A DNA stretch of 64,000 nucleotides. Source: Micromonospora sp. PLK6-60 (GTDB taxonomy: Bacteria; Actinomycetota; Actinomycetes; Mycobacteriales; Micromonosporaceae). The notes under the pieces are model-generated. The model did not search any database. It had not been told where the DNA came from and worked only from the letters and a program-made list of their open reading frames with translations. The DNA lies in contig NZ_JAIOAA010000003.1 of the NCBI RefSeq assembly GCF_019890675.1, positions 611,504 to 675,503 of the forward strand, read 5' to 3'. Both the position numbers and the translations under genes were made by a program. Below, in pieces: positions 17,078 to 25,367 of the stretch (within the stretch, counting starts at the first letter, position 1; every line of letters starts with the position of its first letter).

Positions 17078-17875
17078 TCAGGTGATGTCGCGGCGCATAG
17101 GGACGATGACCGCGATCGCCGAGGCGGTCAGTGCGTACGCGATGAGCAGGAGACCGCCGGCTGCCGGTGGGAGGAGCTGGACGGCGGCAGTGTCGAGTTG
17201 TGCCGACATGGCGTCGGTGAGGTACGTGAAGTCGGTAAGCGCGGCGGTGGCTCCACCGGGCAGGACGGGGTAGAGCGTGTTGACGCCGGGAATCATCATG
17301 AGCACCGGTTCGCCCAGGTACAGATAACCGAGCACCACACCCAGGGCGGCGACCTGGCTACGGATCAGGGCACCCATGCCGACGCCGAGGAGCAGGTACA
17401 CCACCATCGCGACGGCGATGCGGCCGAGCAGTGCCAGCACGGTGGCGGCGGGCAGCCCGAGCGAGACGCCGCGAGCGGCGGCGACGGCGAACAGGGCCAT
17501 CGCGGCGGTGCCGGCGAGGACGATCCCGTAGGCAAGGCCGATGACCGCGTAGGTGGCGAGCTTGGCGGCGAGCACCCGGCCGCGGCGGGGCGCGAACATG
17601 AAGGTGACAGCGGCGGTACGGTGCCGGTACTCGGACGTGACCGCGACGGTGCCGGCGGCGGCAGGCACGAGCGCGGTGTAGCCGAGGATGCCGAGGATCG
17701 AGCGGAGGCCGGCCTCGGTGTCCAGTCCGGGCATCGGCGGGTCGAAGTTCTCCGGGCCCACCAGCGCCATGACGCCGATCAGGCCGCCGCCCAGCAGCGC
17801 GGCGGCGAGCAGCAGCCCGCGCCACATCCGGGTGGCCAACAGCCTGCGGAACTCCGCTTTGATCAAGTGATTCAT
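17078..17875 (-). CDS. ABC-2 type transporter permease
   Basis: 265 aa with six predicted transmembrane helices, starting MNHLIKAEFRRLLATRMWRG, the usual ABC-2 permease opening. Segments such as YTALVPAAAGTVAVTSEYRHRTAAVTFMFAPRR and VVLGYLYLGEPVLMMIPG fit the family. Its start overlaps the stop of the ATPase gene by four bases. It forms the membrane half of an exporter of unknown substrate. Confidence 0.9.
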   Translation of the reverse strand: MNHLIKAEFRRLLATRMWRGLLLAAALLGGGLIGVMALVGPENFDPPMPGLDTEAGLRSILGILGYTALVPAAAGTVAVTSEYRHRTAAVTFMFAPRRGRVLAAKLATYAVIGLAYGIVLAGTAAMALFAVAAARGVSLGLPAATVLALLGRIAVAMVVYLLLGVGMGALIRSQVAALGVVLGYLYLGEPVLMMIPGVNTLYPVLPGGATAALTDFTYLTDAMSAQLDTAAVQLLPPAAGGLLLIAYALTASAIAVIVPMRRDIT

Positions 17876-18795
17876 CGGGTGGCCACCTTGTCCGTGGTCA
17901 GCTGGAGGAAGAGCCGTTCGAGGCTGGTGTGCTCGGTGACCAACTCGTGGATTCGTAGACGGTGGGCGGCAGCGAGGTCGGCGATGCCCGGCGCGTCCAC
18001 CCCGTGCACGCGAAGCCGGCCGGGTCCGACGGCCTCGACGAGCGGGACGGCGCCGCCGTCGGCGGGGCCGGCGGTCAGGATGACGGCGAGGGCGCCGGCG
18101 TCGGGTGAGGTGATCAGCACCGTTGGCGGGCCCGCGAGCTGGGACAGCGGCCCGGCGGCGACGAGTTCCCCGCGCCGGATCACCACCACGTCATCCACGA
18201 GCTGCTGGACCTCGCTGAGCACGTGGCTGGAGATCAGGACGGTGCGGCCCTGGTCGGCGAGCCGGCGCAGCAGCCCGCGCAGCCACGACATGCCTTCTGG
18301 GTCCAGGCCGTTACCGGGCTCGTCCAGCAGCAGGACGCGCGGATCCCCGAGCAGCGCCGTGGCGAGGTTCAGCCGTTGCCGCATGCCGGTGGAGAACCCG
18401 CGGGTCCGGCGGTCGGCGGCCTCGGCGAGGCCGAGCAGGTCCAGCAGTTCGGCGACCCGAGTGTCCGAATGGCCGCCCATTGCGGCGTAGACCCGCAGGT
18501 GGTCGCGGGCGGTGTGGCCGGGATGGAACGCGTTGGCGTCGAACACCGCGCCAACGGTGCGTGACGGCCGGGCCAGCCGGCCGTACGGCTGCCCGCCGAT
18601 CGTGGCGGTGCCGCTGGTGGGCGACACCAGCCCGGTCACCATCCGCATCGTGGTGGTCTTTCCGGCGCCGTTCGGACCGAGGAACCCGGTGACCGCACCG
18701 GGTTCCACGGTGAAGCTCAGCTCGTCTACGGCGGTGACGTCGCCGTAGCGCTTCGTCAGGCGCGACGCCTCGATCGCTAGGTGGTCGCCGCTCAC
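17872..18795 (-). CDS. ABC transporter ATP-binding protein
   Basis: 307 aa from GTG (VSGDHLAIEASRLTKRYGD). Walker A GPNGAGKT at 40-47, ABC signature region FSTGMRQRL at about 134-142, Walker B VLLLDEP at 154-160, and H-loop ISSHVLSEV. The C-terminal 90 residues are the accessory region typical of ABC-2 exporters such as drug or bacteriocin pumps. It is coupled to the upstream 123-aa gene and the downstream permease. Confidence 0.92.
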   Translation of the reverse strand: MSGDHLAIEASRLTKRYGDVTAVDELSFTVEPGAVTGFLGPNGAGKTTTMRMVTGLVSPTSGTATIGGQPYGRLARPSRTVGAVFDANAFHPGHTARDHLRVYAAMGGHSDTRVAELLDLLGLAEAADRRTRGFSTGMRQRLNLATALLGDPRVLLLDEPGNGLDPEGMSWLRGLLRRLADQGRTVLISSHVLSEVQQLVDDVVVIRRGELVAAGPLSQLAGPPTVLITSPDAGALAVILTAGPADGGAVPLVEAVGPGRLRVHGVDAPGIADLAAAHRLRIHELVTEHTSLERLFLQLTTDKVATR

Positions 18796-19163
18796 GTTCC
18801 GGCCGCCATCGACCGCCCGATCGCCTCGGCGAGGCCCGGCGCGGCGGGCGTGGAGAGCACGACCTCGTCGAACTCTCCGCCGGCCGCCGCCCGGTCCAGC
18901 ACCAAGTGCAGTCCGGGCTCGCCCCGGCGGGCCGCCACGAGCTGCCGGGGACCGCCGTAGATACCCCAGACGCCGACCTTGGCGAAGCCGGACACGACGT
19001 ATCCCCGCCGGGCGCCCCAGGCCAGCCGGAGCGGGTTGTCCACTCCGGCGGCGTGCCGCACCGCGGAGAGGGGCAGGACGAACCGCTCCCGCCCGACCCA
19101 GATCCGCTCCCACCCGGTGAACCGGATGTCGATCATGCCGTCGGTAACCGTCACGGCTGCCAT
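18792..19163 (-). CDS. small beta-rich hypothetical protein in ABC operon
   Basis: 123 aa: MAAVTVTDGMIDIRFTGWERIWVG... LVLDRAAAGGEFDEVVLSTP. The pattern resembles bacterial PH-like proteins (FVLPLSAVRHAAGV; GIYGGPRQLVAARRGEPGL). It overlaps the regulator stop and the ATPase start, so all four genes 17078-19774 are one operon. Probable accessory of the transporter; function unknown. Confidence 0.65.
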   Translation of the reverse strand: MAAVTVTDGMIDIRFTGWERIWVGRERFVLPLSAVRHAAGVDNPLRLAWGARRGYVVSGFAKVGVWGIYGGPRQLVAARRGEPGLHLVLDRAAAGGEFDEVVLSTPAAPGLAEAIGRSMAAGT

Positions 19164-19774
19164 CAGTCGTCCTCCTTCGTCGTCCCGGAGTCGCTCGCCG
19201 ACCCCGGTTCCCGCTTGTCGTCGCCGATGGCGGCCGGCCGGTCGGCCGGCATCAACACGGTCGCCAACAGCCGCGGTATCCGCCCGTCGCCGGGCTGGTT
19301 GCCCAGCAACGGGCCGACCAGCGCGTTGAAGCCGGCGGCGAACTCGCCCAGCTCGGCGTCCGTCAGGTGCAGCACGAGCTGCTGGTAGCCGACCCCGTCG
19401 GCGACGAAGTCGATCCGCTCCCGGGCCAGGTAGCGGGAGAACTCCGACAGCAGACTCGACACGAACGCCGTGAAGTAGCGCGCGTGGTCGGCCGGAGTGG
19501 CCGTGGCCAGGGCCTCGGCGTCCAGCGTCGCGCCGTGCGCGGGCAGCGCGTACACCCGCTCGACCGCACCGCGCACCTTGCGCTCCTCGACCACGTCGAG
19601 CAGCCCGGTCTTGACCAGCACCGCCAGGTGGCGGTAAAGGGTCGCGTGCGGGACGTCGGGCAGCAGCTCGACCAGGTCGTGTGTGGTCAGCCGGGAACCG
19701 GCGACCACGCGCAGGATCCGGATCCGCACGGGGTGCAGCGCCAGCTCGGCCCAGCGCTCGGTCGACATCTCCAC
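19163..19774 (-). CDS. HTH transcriptional regulator (ArsR/winged-helix) of the ABC operon
   Basis: 203 aa. The winged helix is at residues 10-75 (LALHPVRIRILRVVAGSRLTTHDLVELL; HATLYRHLAVLVKTGLLDV). The remainder is helical with a polar tail. A GTG (19774) and an ATG two codons later are alternative starts. It is the first gene of the ABC operon, and a perfect 20-bp palindrome lies about 10 bp upstream, so autorepression of the operon is likely. Confidence 0.85.
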   Translation of the reverse strand: MEMSTERWAELALHPVRIRILRVVAGSRLTTHDLVELLPDVPHATLYRHLAVLVKTGLLDVVEERKVRGAVERVYALPAHGATLDAEALATATPADHARYFTAFVSSLLSEFSRYLARERIDFVADGVGYQQLVLHLTDAELGEFAAGFNALVGPLLGNQPGDGRIPRLLATVLMPADRPAAIGDDKREPGSASDSGTTKEDD

Positions 19775-19784
19775 GAGCCAATAG

Positions 19785-19804
19785 TATCACTATCGATAGT
19801 GATA
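19785..19804. promoter_or_regulatory. perfect 20-bp palindrome, operator of HTH/ABC operon
   Basis: tatcactatcgatagtgata reads identically on both strands. It is AT-rich in a G+C-rich setting and lies 11-30 bp upstream of the regulator start, where it would overlap the core promoter. A dimeric winged-helix autoregulator is the expected ligand. Confidence 0.75.
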
Positions 19805-19844
19805 GCAATAGGACGACGTCCGGACGGCCACGGTCCGGACCGGA

Positions 19845-20189
19845 TCACCGGGCCAGGTTCACCACGAGCGCGGCCACCACGGTCACGAAGAAGACCGCCC
19901 ACCCCATGAGATCTCGGGACCCCACCCGCAGGTGCGCCACCAGCGCGCCGACGAAATACAGCACCAGCCCGGCGGCGGCGAGCCTGCCCAGCAGCGGGAC
20001 GGCGAACCCGGCCAGCAGTCCCAGCGAACCGGCCGCCAGCAGCACGCCCAGCACCGGCACCCAGGACCGCGGCACCCGCTTCAGGTCCGCCTGGGCCTTC
20101 GGGTAGTCGTGGCCGATCAGGTAGGTGACGGCGGCGGCGCCGGTGAAGACCGCCGCCAGGATGGTGACCGCGACGTAAGCGGCGAACAT
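19845..20189 (-). CDS. DoxX-family membrane protein
   Basis: 114 aa with four predicted helices (AAYVAVTILAAVFTGAAAVTYL; VPVLGVLLAAGSLGLLAGFAVP; LAAAGLVLYFVGALVAHL; FFVTVVAALVVNLAR). This length and layout match the DoxX-like family, whose members are linked to redox functions in some species. It lies 50 bp from the dienelactone hydrolase on the same strand. Confidence 0.8.
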   Translation of the reverse strand: MFAAYVAVTILAAVFTGAAAVTYLIGHDYPKAQADLKRVPRSWVPVLGVLLAAGSLGLLAGFAVPLLGRLAAAGLVLYFVGALVAHLRVGSRDLMGWAVFFVTVVAALVVNLAR

Positions 20190-20242
20190 GGTGCCTCCTT
20201 CGGTTGCCCGAAGGACGGACCATCACCGTCGAACGTGACCGG

Positions 20243-20833
20243 TCAGCCCAACCGGTCGAGGAACTCCCGCGACCGCCGCAGCACCAGCCCCGCCGCCTCC
20301 GCGTCGTACGACGGCAGCGTGCGGTCGGTGAACAGGTGCCGATCGCCCGGGTAGGTGAACACCTCCGCCAGCTCGGGCCCGGCGACCTCGACCAGCTCCC
20401 GGGCCGCGTCGAGATCGCCCTCCAGCGCGAAGAACGGGTCCTTGTCCATGCCGTGGACCTGCGCGGGGACCCCGGCGGGCCACGGGCCGACGGCCCACTC
20501 ACCGGTGACCGGCAGGCACGCCTCGTAGAGCAGCGCGCCCCGGGCGCCGGGCCGGGTCTGGGCGAACCGTTGGGCGATGGCCACGCCCCAGGACAAGCCG
20601 GCGTACACCAGCGCGTCGGGCAGGTCGGCCACGGCCCGGTCGGCCCGCTCCTGCAGCACGTCGCTCCCAAGCCGCTTGGTGATCGCGAAGCCGTCCTCGA
20701 GGCTCGCCGCCACCTCGCCGTCGAACAGGTCCGGCGTGTGCACGGTATGCCCACCGGCCCGCAGGTCGTCGGCGAACGCCCGGACGCCGCCGGTCAGACC
20801 CTGCACGTGGTGGAACAGCACGACCTCGGTCAT
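20243..20833 (-). CDS. dienelactone hydrolase family protein
   Basis: 196 aa alpha/beta hydrolase of the short dienelactone-hydrolase type. Nucleophile elbow YAGLSWGVA places Ser81 where classical DLH uses Cys; acid candidate D130 (VHGMDKDP) and H166 (PGDRHLFTD) complete the triad. It is divergent from an HTH regulator 63 bp away that probably controls it. Substrate unknown. Confidence 0.85.
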   Translation of the reverse strand: MTEVVLFHHVQGLTGGVRAFADDLRAGGHTVHTPDLFDGEVAASLEDGFAITKRLGSDVLQERADRAVADLPDALVYAGLSWGVAIAQRFAQTRPGARGALLYEACLPVTGEWAVGPWPAGVPAQVHGMDKDPFFALEGDLDAARELVEVAGPELAEVFTYPGDRHLFTDRTLPSYDAEAAGLVLRRSREFLDRLG

Positions 20834-20896
20834 CTCTACACTCCTGTCATCGGACCACGAGACTCGAATGAACCAATATCCTAGAACGGTCGAAAA

Positions 20897-21481
20897 ATGT
20901 CGGTCGACAGGCAGATCCCGGACTATGACCTCGACGACATGCTCGTCGTCACCGCCACCGAGCAGCTGCGCGCCCTGGCCGACCCGCTCCGCGAGACCCT
21001 GCTGGAGCTGCTGCTCGAACGGGCCGCCACGGTCACCGACCTGGCCCGCGCCGTCGACCGCCCGAAGAGCAGCGTCGCGTACCACGTGAACCTGCTCGTG
21101 GCCGCCGGCCTGCTCCGGGTGGTACGCACCCGGCGGGTACGCGCGATCGAGGAGCGCTACTACGGCCGCGTCGCCCGCACCTTCTACGTCGGCGCACTCC
21201 ACCAACCCGAGGACCGGCAGATCGTGGCCGGCATCAACGGCGTCGCCCGGGCCGCCGCCGAGTCCGCGGCGGCCCACGCCGCCGACGACCTGCGGTGCAC
21301 CCTCGTGCATGCCCGCATCCCCGTAGAGGAGGTGCGCAACTTCTGGGCCGAGGTCCAGGAACTGGCCCGCCGGTTCGCCCAGCTCCCCCGCTCCGGCGAC
21401 CAGGTGTACGGCTTCGTCGCCGGTCTCTATCCCACCGACGCCCCCACCCTCCCCGACGCCGAGCAGCACCCGGCCGACTGA
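20897..21481 (+). CDS. ArsR-like HTH regulator; 3' end is duplicated downstream
   Basis: 194 aa. The winged helix is clear (QLRALADPLRETLLELLLERAATVTDLARAVDRPKSSVAYHVNLLVAAGLLRVV). The C-terminal half is helical (VEEVRNFWAEVQELARRF). It is divergent from the dienelactone hydrolase. The last 67 bp plus stop and five downstream bases lie in a 72-bp direct repeat whose second copy is at 32348, with no upstream gene body there. The gene itself appears intact. Confidence 0.85.
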   Translation: MSVDRQIPDYDLDDMLVVTATEQLRALADPLRETLLELLLERAATVTDLARAVDRPKSSVAYHVNLLVAAGLLRVVRTRRVRAIEERYYGRVARTFYVGALHQPEDRQIVAGINGVARAAAESAAAHAADDLRCTLVHARIPVEEVRNFWAEVQELARRFAQLPRSGDQVYGFVAGLYPTDAPTLPDAEQHPAD

Positions 21482-21486
21482 GCACG
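21415..21486 (+). repeat. left 72-bp direct repeat bounding the 10.9-kb islet
   Basis: It covers the last codons (VAGLYPTDAPTLPDAEQHPAD), stop and five following bases of the HTH gene. The copy at 32348-32419 matches at 70 of 72 positions; the two C-to-T changes turn DA into DV. Sequence diverges immediately on both sides, so this is a discrete repeat. Confidence 0.85.
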
Positions 21487-21693
21487 TAGTGCGGGCGATG
21501 GTCTGGCCATTCCCGGGAATCTTGTCTCACCGGGACGAACCGCTAAGGCCTTCCGGGGATGGCCGACGAGCAGGTAGTCCCGTCAAGCGCGCCCAGCTCG
21601 GCGTCGACCACGGGATCGCCGCTGTCCTCGGCGTCGAAATCGGCCGCACCTGGCCGGCGGTGGCCGCGACCGTCGATGTCCAGGCCCCGGCAA

Positions 21694-22923
21694 CTACTGC
21701 CCGGCCATCTCCGCACGTTGGGAGGGAAAATCTCTGTCCAGCGCCGGAAGAAGGGTGGCGACCATTACGGCTCCGACGATGGCCGCTGCGCCGGCCGCGA
21801 TGAAGGCGGCCGTGCCGGCCGCGCCGGGTGCCGTCACCCAACCCGCCACGGCCGTTCCGGCGGCGTAGCCGAGCCACATGAAAGTGTTCAGCCAGCTGAA
21901 CACCTCGGCGCGGCTGTCCGCCGGGGCGGAGTCGGCCAGCAGAGTGACGTGAAGCGTGTCGCTCGGGCCTGCCAGCAGGCCCGCGACAACGATCAGCACC
22001 CCGACTGTGAAGAGGCCGGGCGCGACGGAAATCGTGAGCAACATGCCCCCGCCCAGAGCGCCGAGGAGCACGAGCAGAGCGCGTCTCCTCGACGGTGCCT
22101 TGAAGGCGCCGAACGCGAGAGTCCCGACAAGTGCCCCGACGGACAGCAGACCGATCAGGAGGCCCGCGGTCTGTGGACTCCCCAGTGCTTCAGCCTTGGC
22201 CACTGTGGCGATGCGAAGGCACCCGAACCCGAAGGTACCCGTCGCCGTCAGCAGCAACAGAACAAGAGTTGGCCGGTGGCTGAGGGGTCCGGCGAGCCGC
22301 TTCAGAGCCGGCGCCGCACCGCTGGCGGGCGCGGGAGACGCCTGCACCGACGGGAAGGACAACAGAATCAGTAGGCCAACGAGAATTCCCATCCCGGCCG
22401 CAGCGATCACCAGCTGCGGCGGCATCAGCACAATCATGGCGGAAACGAGGACCGGGCCGGCGATGAATGCAACTTCATTGATGGAGTTGTCGACGGCGTA
22501 CGCAGCCTGCAACGTTTCGGGCGGCACCAGGCGGGCCCATAGCGCTTTGGTGACGGGGGAGGCGGGCGGTGTGGTGAGCCCCAGCAGCGATGCCGCAATG
22601 ATGAGAAGCGGCGCCGCCACGTTGACGGTAATTGCCCATACCATCAATGCATAGGCAGCGGCGTGTGCGCAAAGGTAACCCGCAAGCACTCGTCGCGAAG
22701 GCGACCGGTCGGCGAGCCGACCACCTACGGGAGCGCTTATCGCGAGTGCTATCGCGTGGACCGCCAGCACCAGGCCGGCCAACGCGTACGAGTCGCGCTT
22801 CTCGACAATGGCCAGAACCAGGGCGAGGCTGAGCACCGGCGTTCCGAATCTGGCGAAGAGTGCGGAGGTAGCGAGCCTCATCGCCCCGGGTGAGCCAACT
22901 AGTCGACGGTAGGGTGAAGCCAC
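21694..22923 (-). CDS. MFS transporter
   Basis: 409 aa from the GTG that has GGAGG four bases upstream. Twelve hydrophobic helices are visible, with the MFS loop 2-3 motif GGRLADRSPSRRVLAGYL. Other segments: LATSALFARFGTPVLSLALVLAI, ALWARLVPPETLQAAYAVDNSINEVAFIAGP. It resembles drug or metabolite efflux pumps of actinobacteria. First gene inside the islet; transcribed away from the LysR gene, from which it is separated by 616 bp. Confidence 0.88.
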   Translation of the reverse strand: MASPYRRLVGSPGAMRLATSALFARFGTPVLSLALVLAIVEKRDSYALAGLVLAVHAIALAISAPVGGRLADRSPSRRVLAGYLCAHAAAYALMVWAITVNVAAPLLIIAASLLGLTTPPASPVTKALWARLVPPETLQAAYAVDNSINEVAFIAGPVLVSAMIVLMPPQLVIAAAGMGILVGLLILLSFPSVQASPAPASGAAPALKRLAGPLSHRPTLVLLLLTATGTFGFGCLRIATVAKAEALGSPQTAGLLIGLLSVGALVGTLAFGAFKAPSRRRALLVLLGALGGGMLLTISVAPGLFTVGVLIVVAGLLAGPSDTLHVTLLADSAPADSRAEVFSWLNTFMWLGYAAGTAVAGWVTAPGAAGTAAFIAAGAAAIVGAVMVATLLPALDRDFPSQRAEMAGQ

Positions 22924-23539
22924 CGAGCCTCCACGGCAGAATTGTCGTACGGATAGCCATGTCGGCCAACGCGACGATCGGGGATTGCTTCGCGCACATG
23001 GCGTGGGTCCGCCCGCTGGCGCGGGCCACCAACAGCTGGTCAGCCCATCGTCCGTGCTGCTCTCCTCGACCGCCAATGCGTGTTGCCGAGACCAGGGCTG
23101 CCAGCGGCGCATGGAAAGCCCGACGCGGCGCGGCTCGGCCCGCGTCGTGACCGGAGGATCTGCCGGGATCGATCGGTTAGGGCAGGCGGGAACGACCGCC
23201 AACAACGGTGGTCCGGCCGCGCACCTTGCGGGGGCCGCCACCATGAACTAGTGTTCACGGCAACGGTGCCGAGCGGGCACCCTGCCTCGGAAGGTCGCCG
23301 GCAATGCGGGGTCACCCCAGCGGCTCCGACGCCTCACCTGGCCCTGGCGGCGTGCGGCCACGGGAAGTCCGTCGTTCCATGACTCGACGTATGCCCTGAA
23401 TGGCGCTGCCGGGCCGGGCTCGAGCTCCGCTAGCCTGCGGCTGCCCGGAGTCCACCCGCGACAATCTGCGATCAAGGTGCACCACATCCCCGGATCGCCT
23501 GGACGTCAATGGCTCCACCGCCGTGGAGGGGGTGAAATT
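22924..23539. other. 616-bp divergent intergenic region with an operator-like site
   Basis: No gene supported; open frames have no recognisable content. The notable element is TGAAC-TAGT-GTTCA at 23244-23257, the same half-sites as the site in front of tetR. Promoters for the MFS and LysR genes must lie here. Confidence 0.45.
23244..23257. promoter_or_regulatory. inverted repeat TGAAC-N4-GTTCA (candidate TetR site 1)
   Basis: tgaactagtgttca has arms identical to those of the site at 25248-25261 upstream of the tetR gene of the same islet. This suggests the TetR protein also controls the MFS (or LysR) promoter. Function inferred from the shared half-sites. Confidence 0.45.
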
Positions 23540-24511
23540 ATGGTCGAGTTGTGGACCCTGAGGGTATTCATCGAGGTCGGAAGACAGGGCTCCCTCTCCC
23601 GCGCGGGCGAGGTTCTGTCGATGAGCCAACCCGCCGTCTCGCGACAGATCAGCGGGCTCGAGCGCCGGCTAGGGGTGGCGCTGTTTCGTCGCGTACCGCG
23701 AGGCGTTCTGCTGACGCCGGCGGGCGAAGCGGCGCTCGATCTGGCCCAGGATGTCTGCGACCGGTTGCGCCAGTTCGAGGCGCGCCTGTCCGCGTTCACC
23801 GGGCTGGACGGCGGACGTCTCCGGCTGGCCGCCTTCGCCAGCGTGAACAGCGGCCTCGTCCCGGCGGCAGTTCATCGGTTCAGCACGGCGTACCCGGAAG
23901 TGGAGATCAATCTCGTTCAGATCGACGAGGATGCACAACTTTCCGCCCTGCGGAACGGCGGCGTGGACATGGTGCTGCGCACTTCTTGGGACACTCGCGA
24001 TGATCGCCACATGACCATCCGCCAGGCGGTTATTTCGGGTGCCTACGATCCCTTCGATGGTATCGACGTTCTGCCACTGACCGAGGAGGACTTGCGGGTG
24101 GCGCTCCCGGTCGGCCATCGACTCGCCGGCGCGGACGTCGTGAACCTCAAGGAGTTGGCGGATGAGGCCTGGATCGAAGGGGCGCATCCCGACTGCCTCG
24201 GCCCGATTCCTCAACTCGCGGAGGCGATGGGTTGCGAGCCTCGGGTAGCGATGCACTGCGACGACTGGTACGGAAAGCTAGCGTTGGTCGCGGCGGGCGG
24301 TGGAGTCATGTTGGTCCCCACCTCGGCGGGTACGACGGTTCGTAGTGACATCGCTCTGGTCGAAACGTTCCCCGTCCTGCCTCGCCGAAAGGTCCTCGCC
24401 ATGACGGCAGAGCCACCGTTCCGGCCCCCGACCGTCACCGCCATGCTCCGGATCATGAAAGATGTGATTCGTGAGCATTCGCAACCGATGAGGGTGCCTC
24501 AAACCGCGTAA
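23540..24511 (+). CDS. LysR-family transcriptional regulator
   Basis: 323 aa from ATG with GGAGGGGG eight bases upstream. N-terminal HTH (LRVFIEVGRQGSLSRAGEVLSMSQPAVSRQISGLERRLGVALF) and a periplasmic-binding-protein-like effector domain (GRLRLAAFASVNSGLVPAAVHRF; VNLVQIDEDAQLSALRNGGVDMVL; ADEAWIEG; AAGGGVMLVPTSA). Divergent from the MFS gene, which it may regulate. Confidence 0.93.
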   Translation: MVELWTLRVFIEVGRQGSLSRAGEVLSMSQPAVSRQISGLERRLGVALFRRVPRGVLLTPAGEAALDLAQDVCDRLRQFEARLSAFTGLDGGRLRLAAFASVNSGLVPAAVHRFSTAYPEVEINLVQIDEDAQLSALRNGGVDMVLRTSWDTRDDRHMTIRQAVISGAYDPFDGIDVLPLTEEDLRVALPVGHRLAGADVVNLKELADEAWIEGAHPDCLGPIPQLAEAMGCEPRVAMHCDDWYGKLALVAAGGGVMLVPTSAGTTVRSDIALVETFPVLPRRKVLAMTAEPPFRPPTVTAMLRIMKDVIREHSQPMRVPQTA

Positions 24512-24568
24512 CGGGCATCACCAGCGCGGCATGGAGCGGCATCTCGCCGACGACTTCTTCCGTGGCCA

Positions 24569-25219
24569 TCACTGCGGCGCATCGGGCGCGAGGGCGTCCG
24601 CACACGATTGCAGGTAAGCACGCAGCTTCTCACGCGACGGACGCGGGTATTGCTCCTCCGCCGCAACGAGATTGTGCACCGCGCCGGTGATCAGAAAACC
24701 GAACGCCTCCGGGTTCACGTCGGTGCGTACCCGGCCGAGTAGTTGTTCGCCCCTGAGGTACTCGGCAACTGCGGCATCGAGCGTCGCCGGCATACCCGAG
24801 GCCGAAGCCGCCGACCTCAACCGTTGGGAGATCACCGCATCGTCGATGTCGTTCGCCCCAAGAACAGCTGGACTGTCCGCGTCGAGAAGAATGCTCGCGA
24901 AGCGGTCGAGGTTTTCGCCGACGGTATGGCGGCCAGCCGAGGACACCCATTCATCGAACTCTTTCGACAAGCGTACGAGTTCCTCGACGACGAGTTGAAG
25001 AATGAGCTCATCGCGGTTGGCGAAGACCTTGTACGGCAGACCGACAGCGCAGTTGGCCTCCCTGGCGAGCGCGCGCATAGTAAGTGATTTCGCGCCGGAT
25101 CGACGAACGATCCGGCGCGCGGCGGCCGCAAGAGCCGTCCTCGTCTGCTCAATCTCCGCACTGGTGCGACGCTGGCTCACAAGCCAGCCACCGGGGGCCG
25201 ACGGCCGCGAAACGACCAT
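24569..25219 (-). CDS. TetR-family transcriptional regulator
   Basis: 216 aa from ATG 25219; GTG 25180 (VSQRRTSAEIEQTRTAL) is an alternative start closer to the domain. The TetR HTH reads TALAAAARRIVRRSGAKSLTMRALAREANCAVGLPYKVFANRDELI, and the rest is helical with a C-terminal ligand-binding domain. An inverted repeat TGAACA-TT-TGTTCA lies about 29 bp upstream of the ATG, probably its own operator. Confidence 0.9.
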   Translation of the reverse strand: MVVSRPSAPGGWLVSQRRTSAEIEQTRTALAAAARRIVRRSGAKSLTMRALAREANCAVGLPYKVFANRDELILQLVVEELVRLSKEFDEWVSSAGRHTVGENLDRFASILLDADSPAVLGANDIDDAVISQRLRSAASASGMPATLDAAVAEYLRGEQLLGRVRTDVNPEAFGFLITGAVHNLVAAEEQYPRPSREKLRAYLQSCADALAPDAPQ

Positions 25220-25247
25220 TCGCTTCGACCGTTCGACCGACCATCCA

Positions 25248-25261
25248 TGAACATTTGTTCA
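25248..25261. promoter_or_regulatory. inverted repeat TGAACA-TT-TGTTCA, tetR operator
   Basis: A 14-bp dyad with six-base perfect arms, between the tetR start and the end of the MOSC gene, at the expected promoter distance for tetR. Its arms recur at 23244-23257. Confidence 0.6.
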
Positions 25262-25367
25262 TAGTATCACCACGTCGTCGCAATGTCGTCGAGTCCGTGG
25301 CGGAACCGGGATGTCGCAACCTGCGATGCCGCCTGCCGCGCTCGGCCATCCGTCCGTGCCGGATGGT

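Noticed and set aside
22985..23315. Small open frames on both strands in the MFS-LysR gap
   Set aside because: They overlap each other, have no recognisable content and no good start signals.
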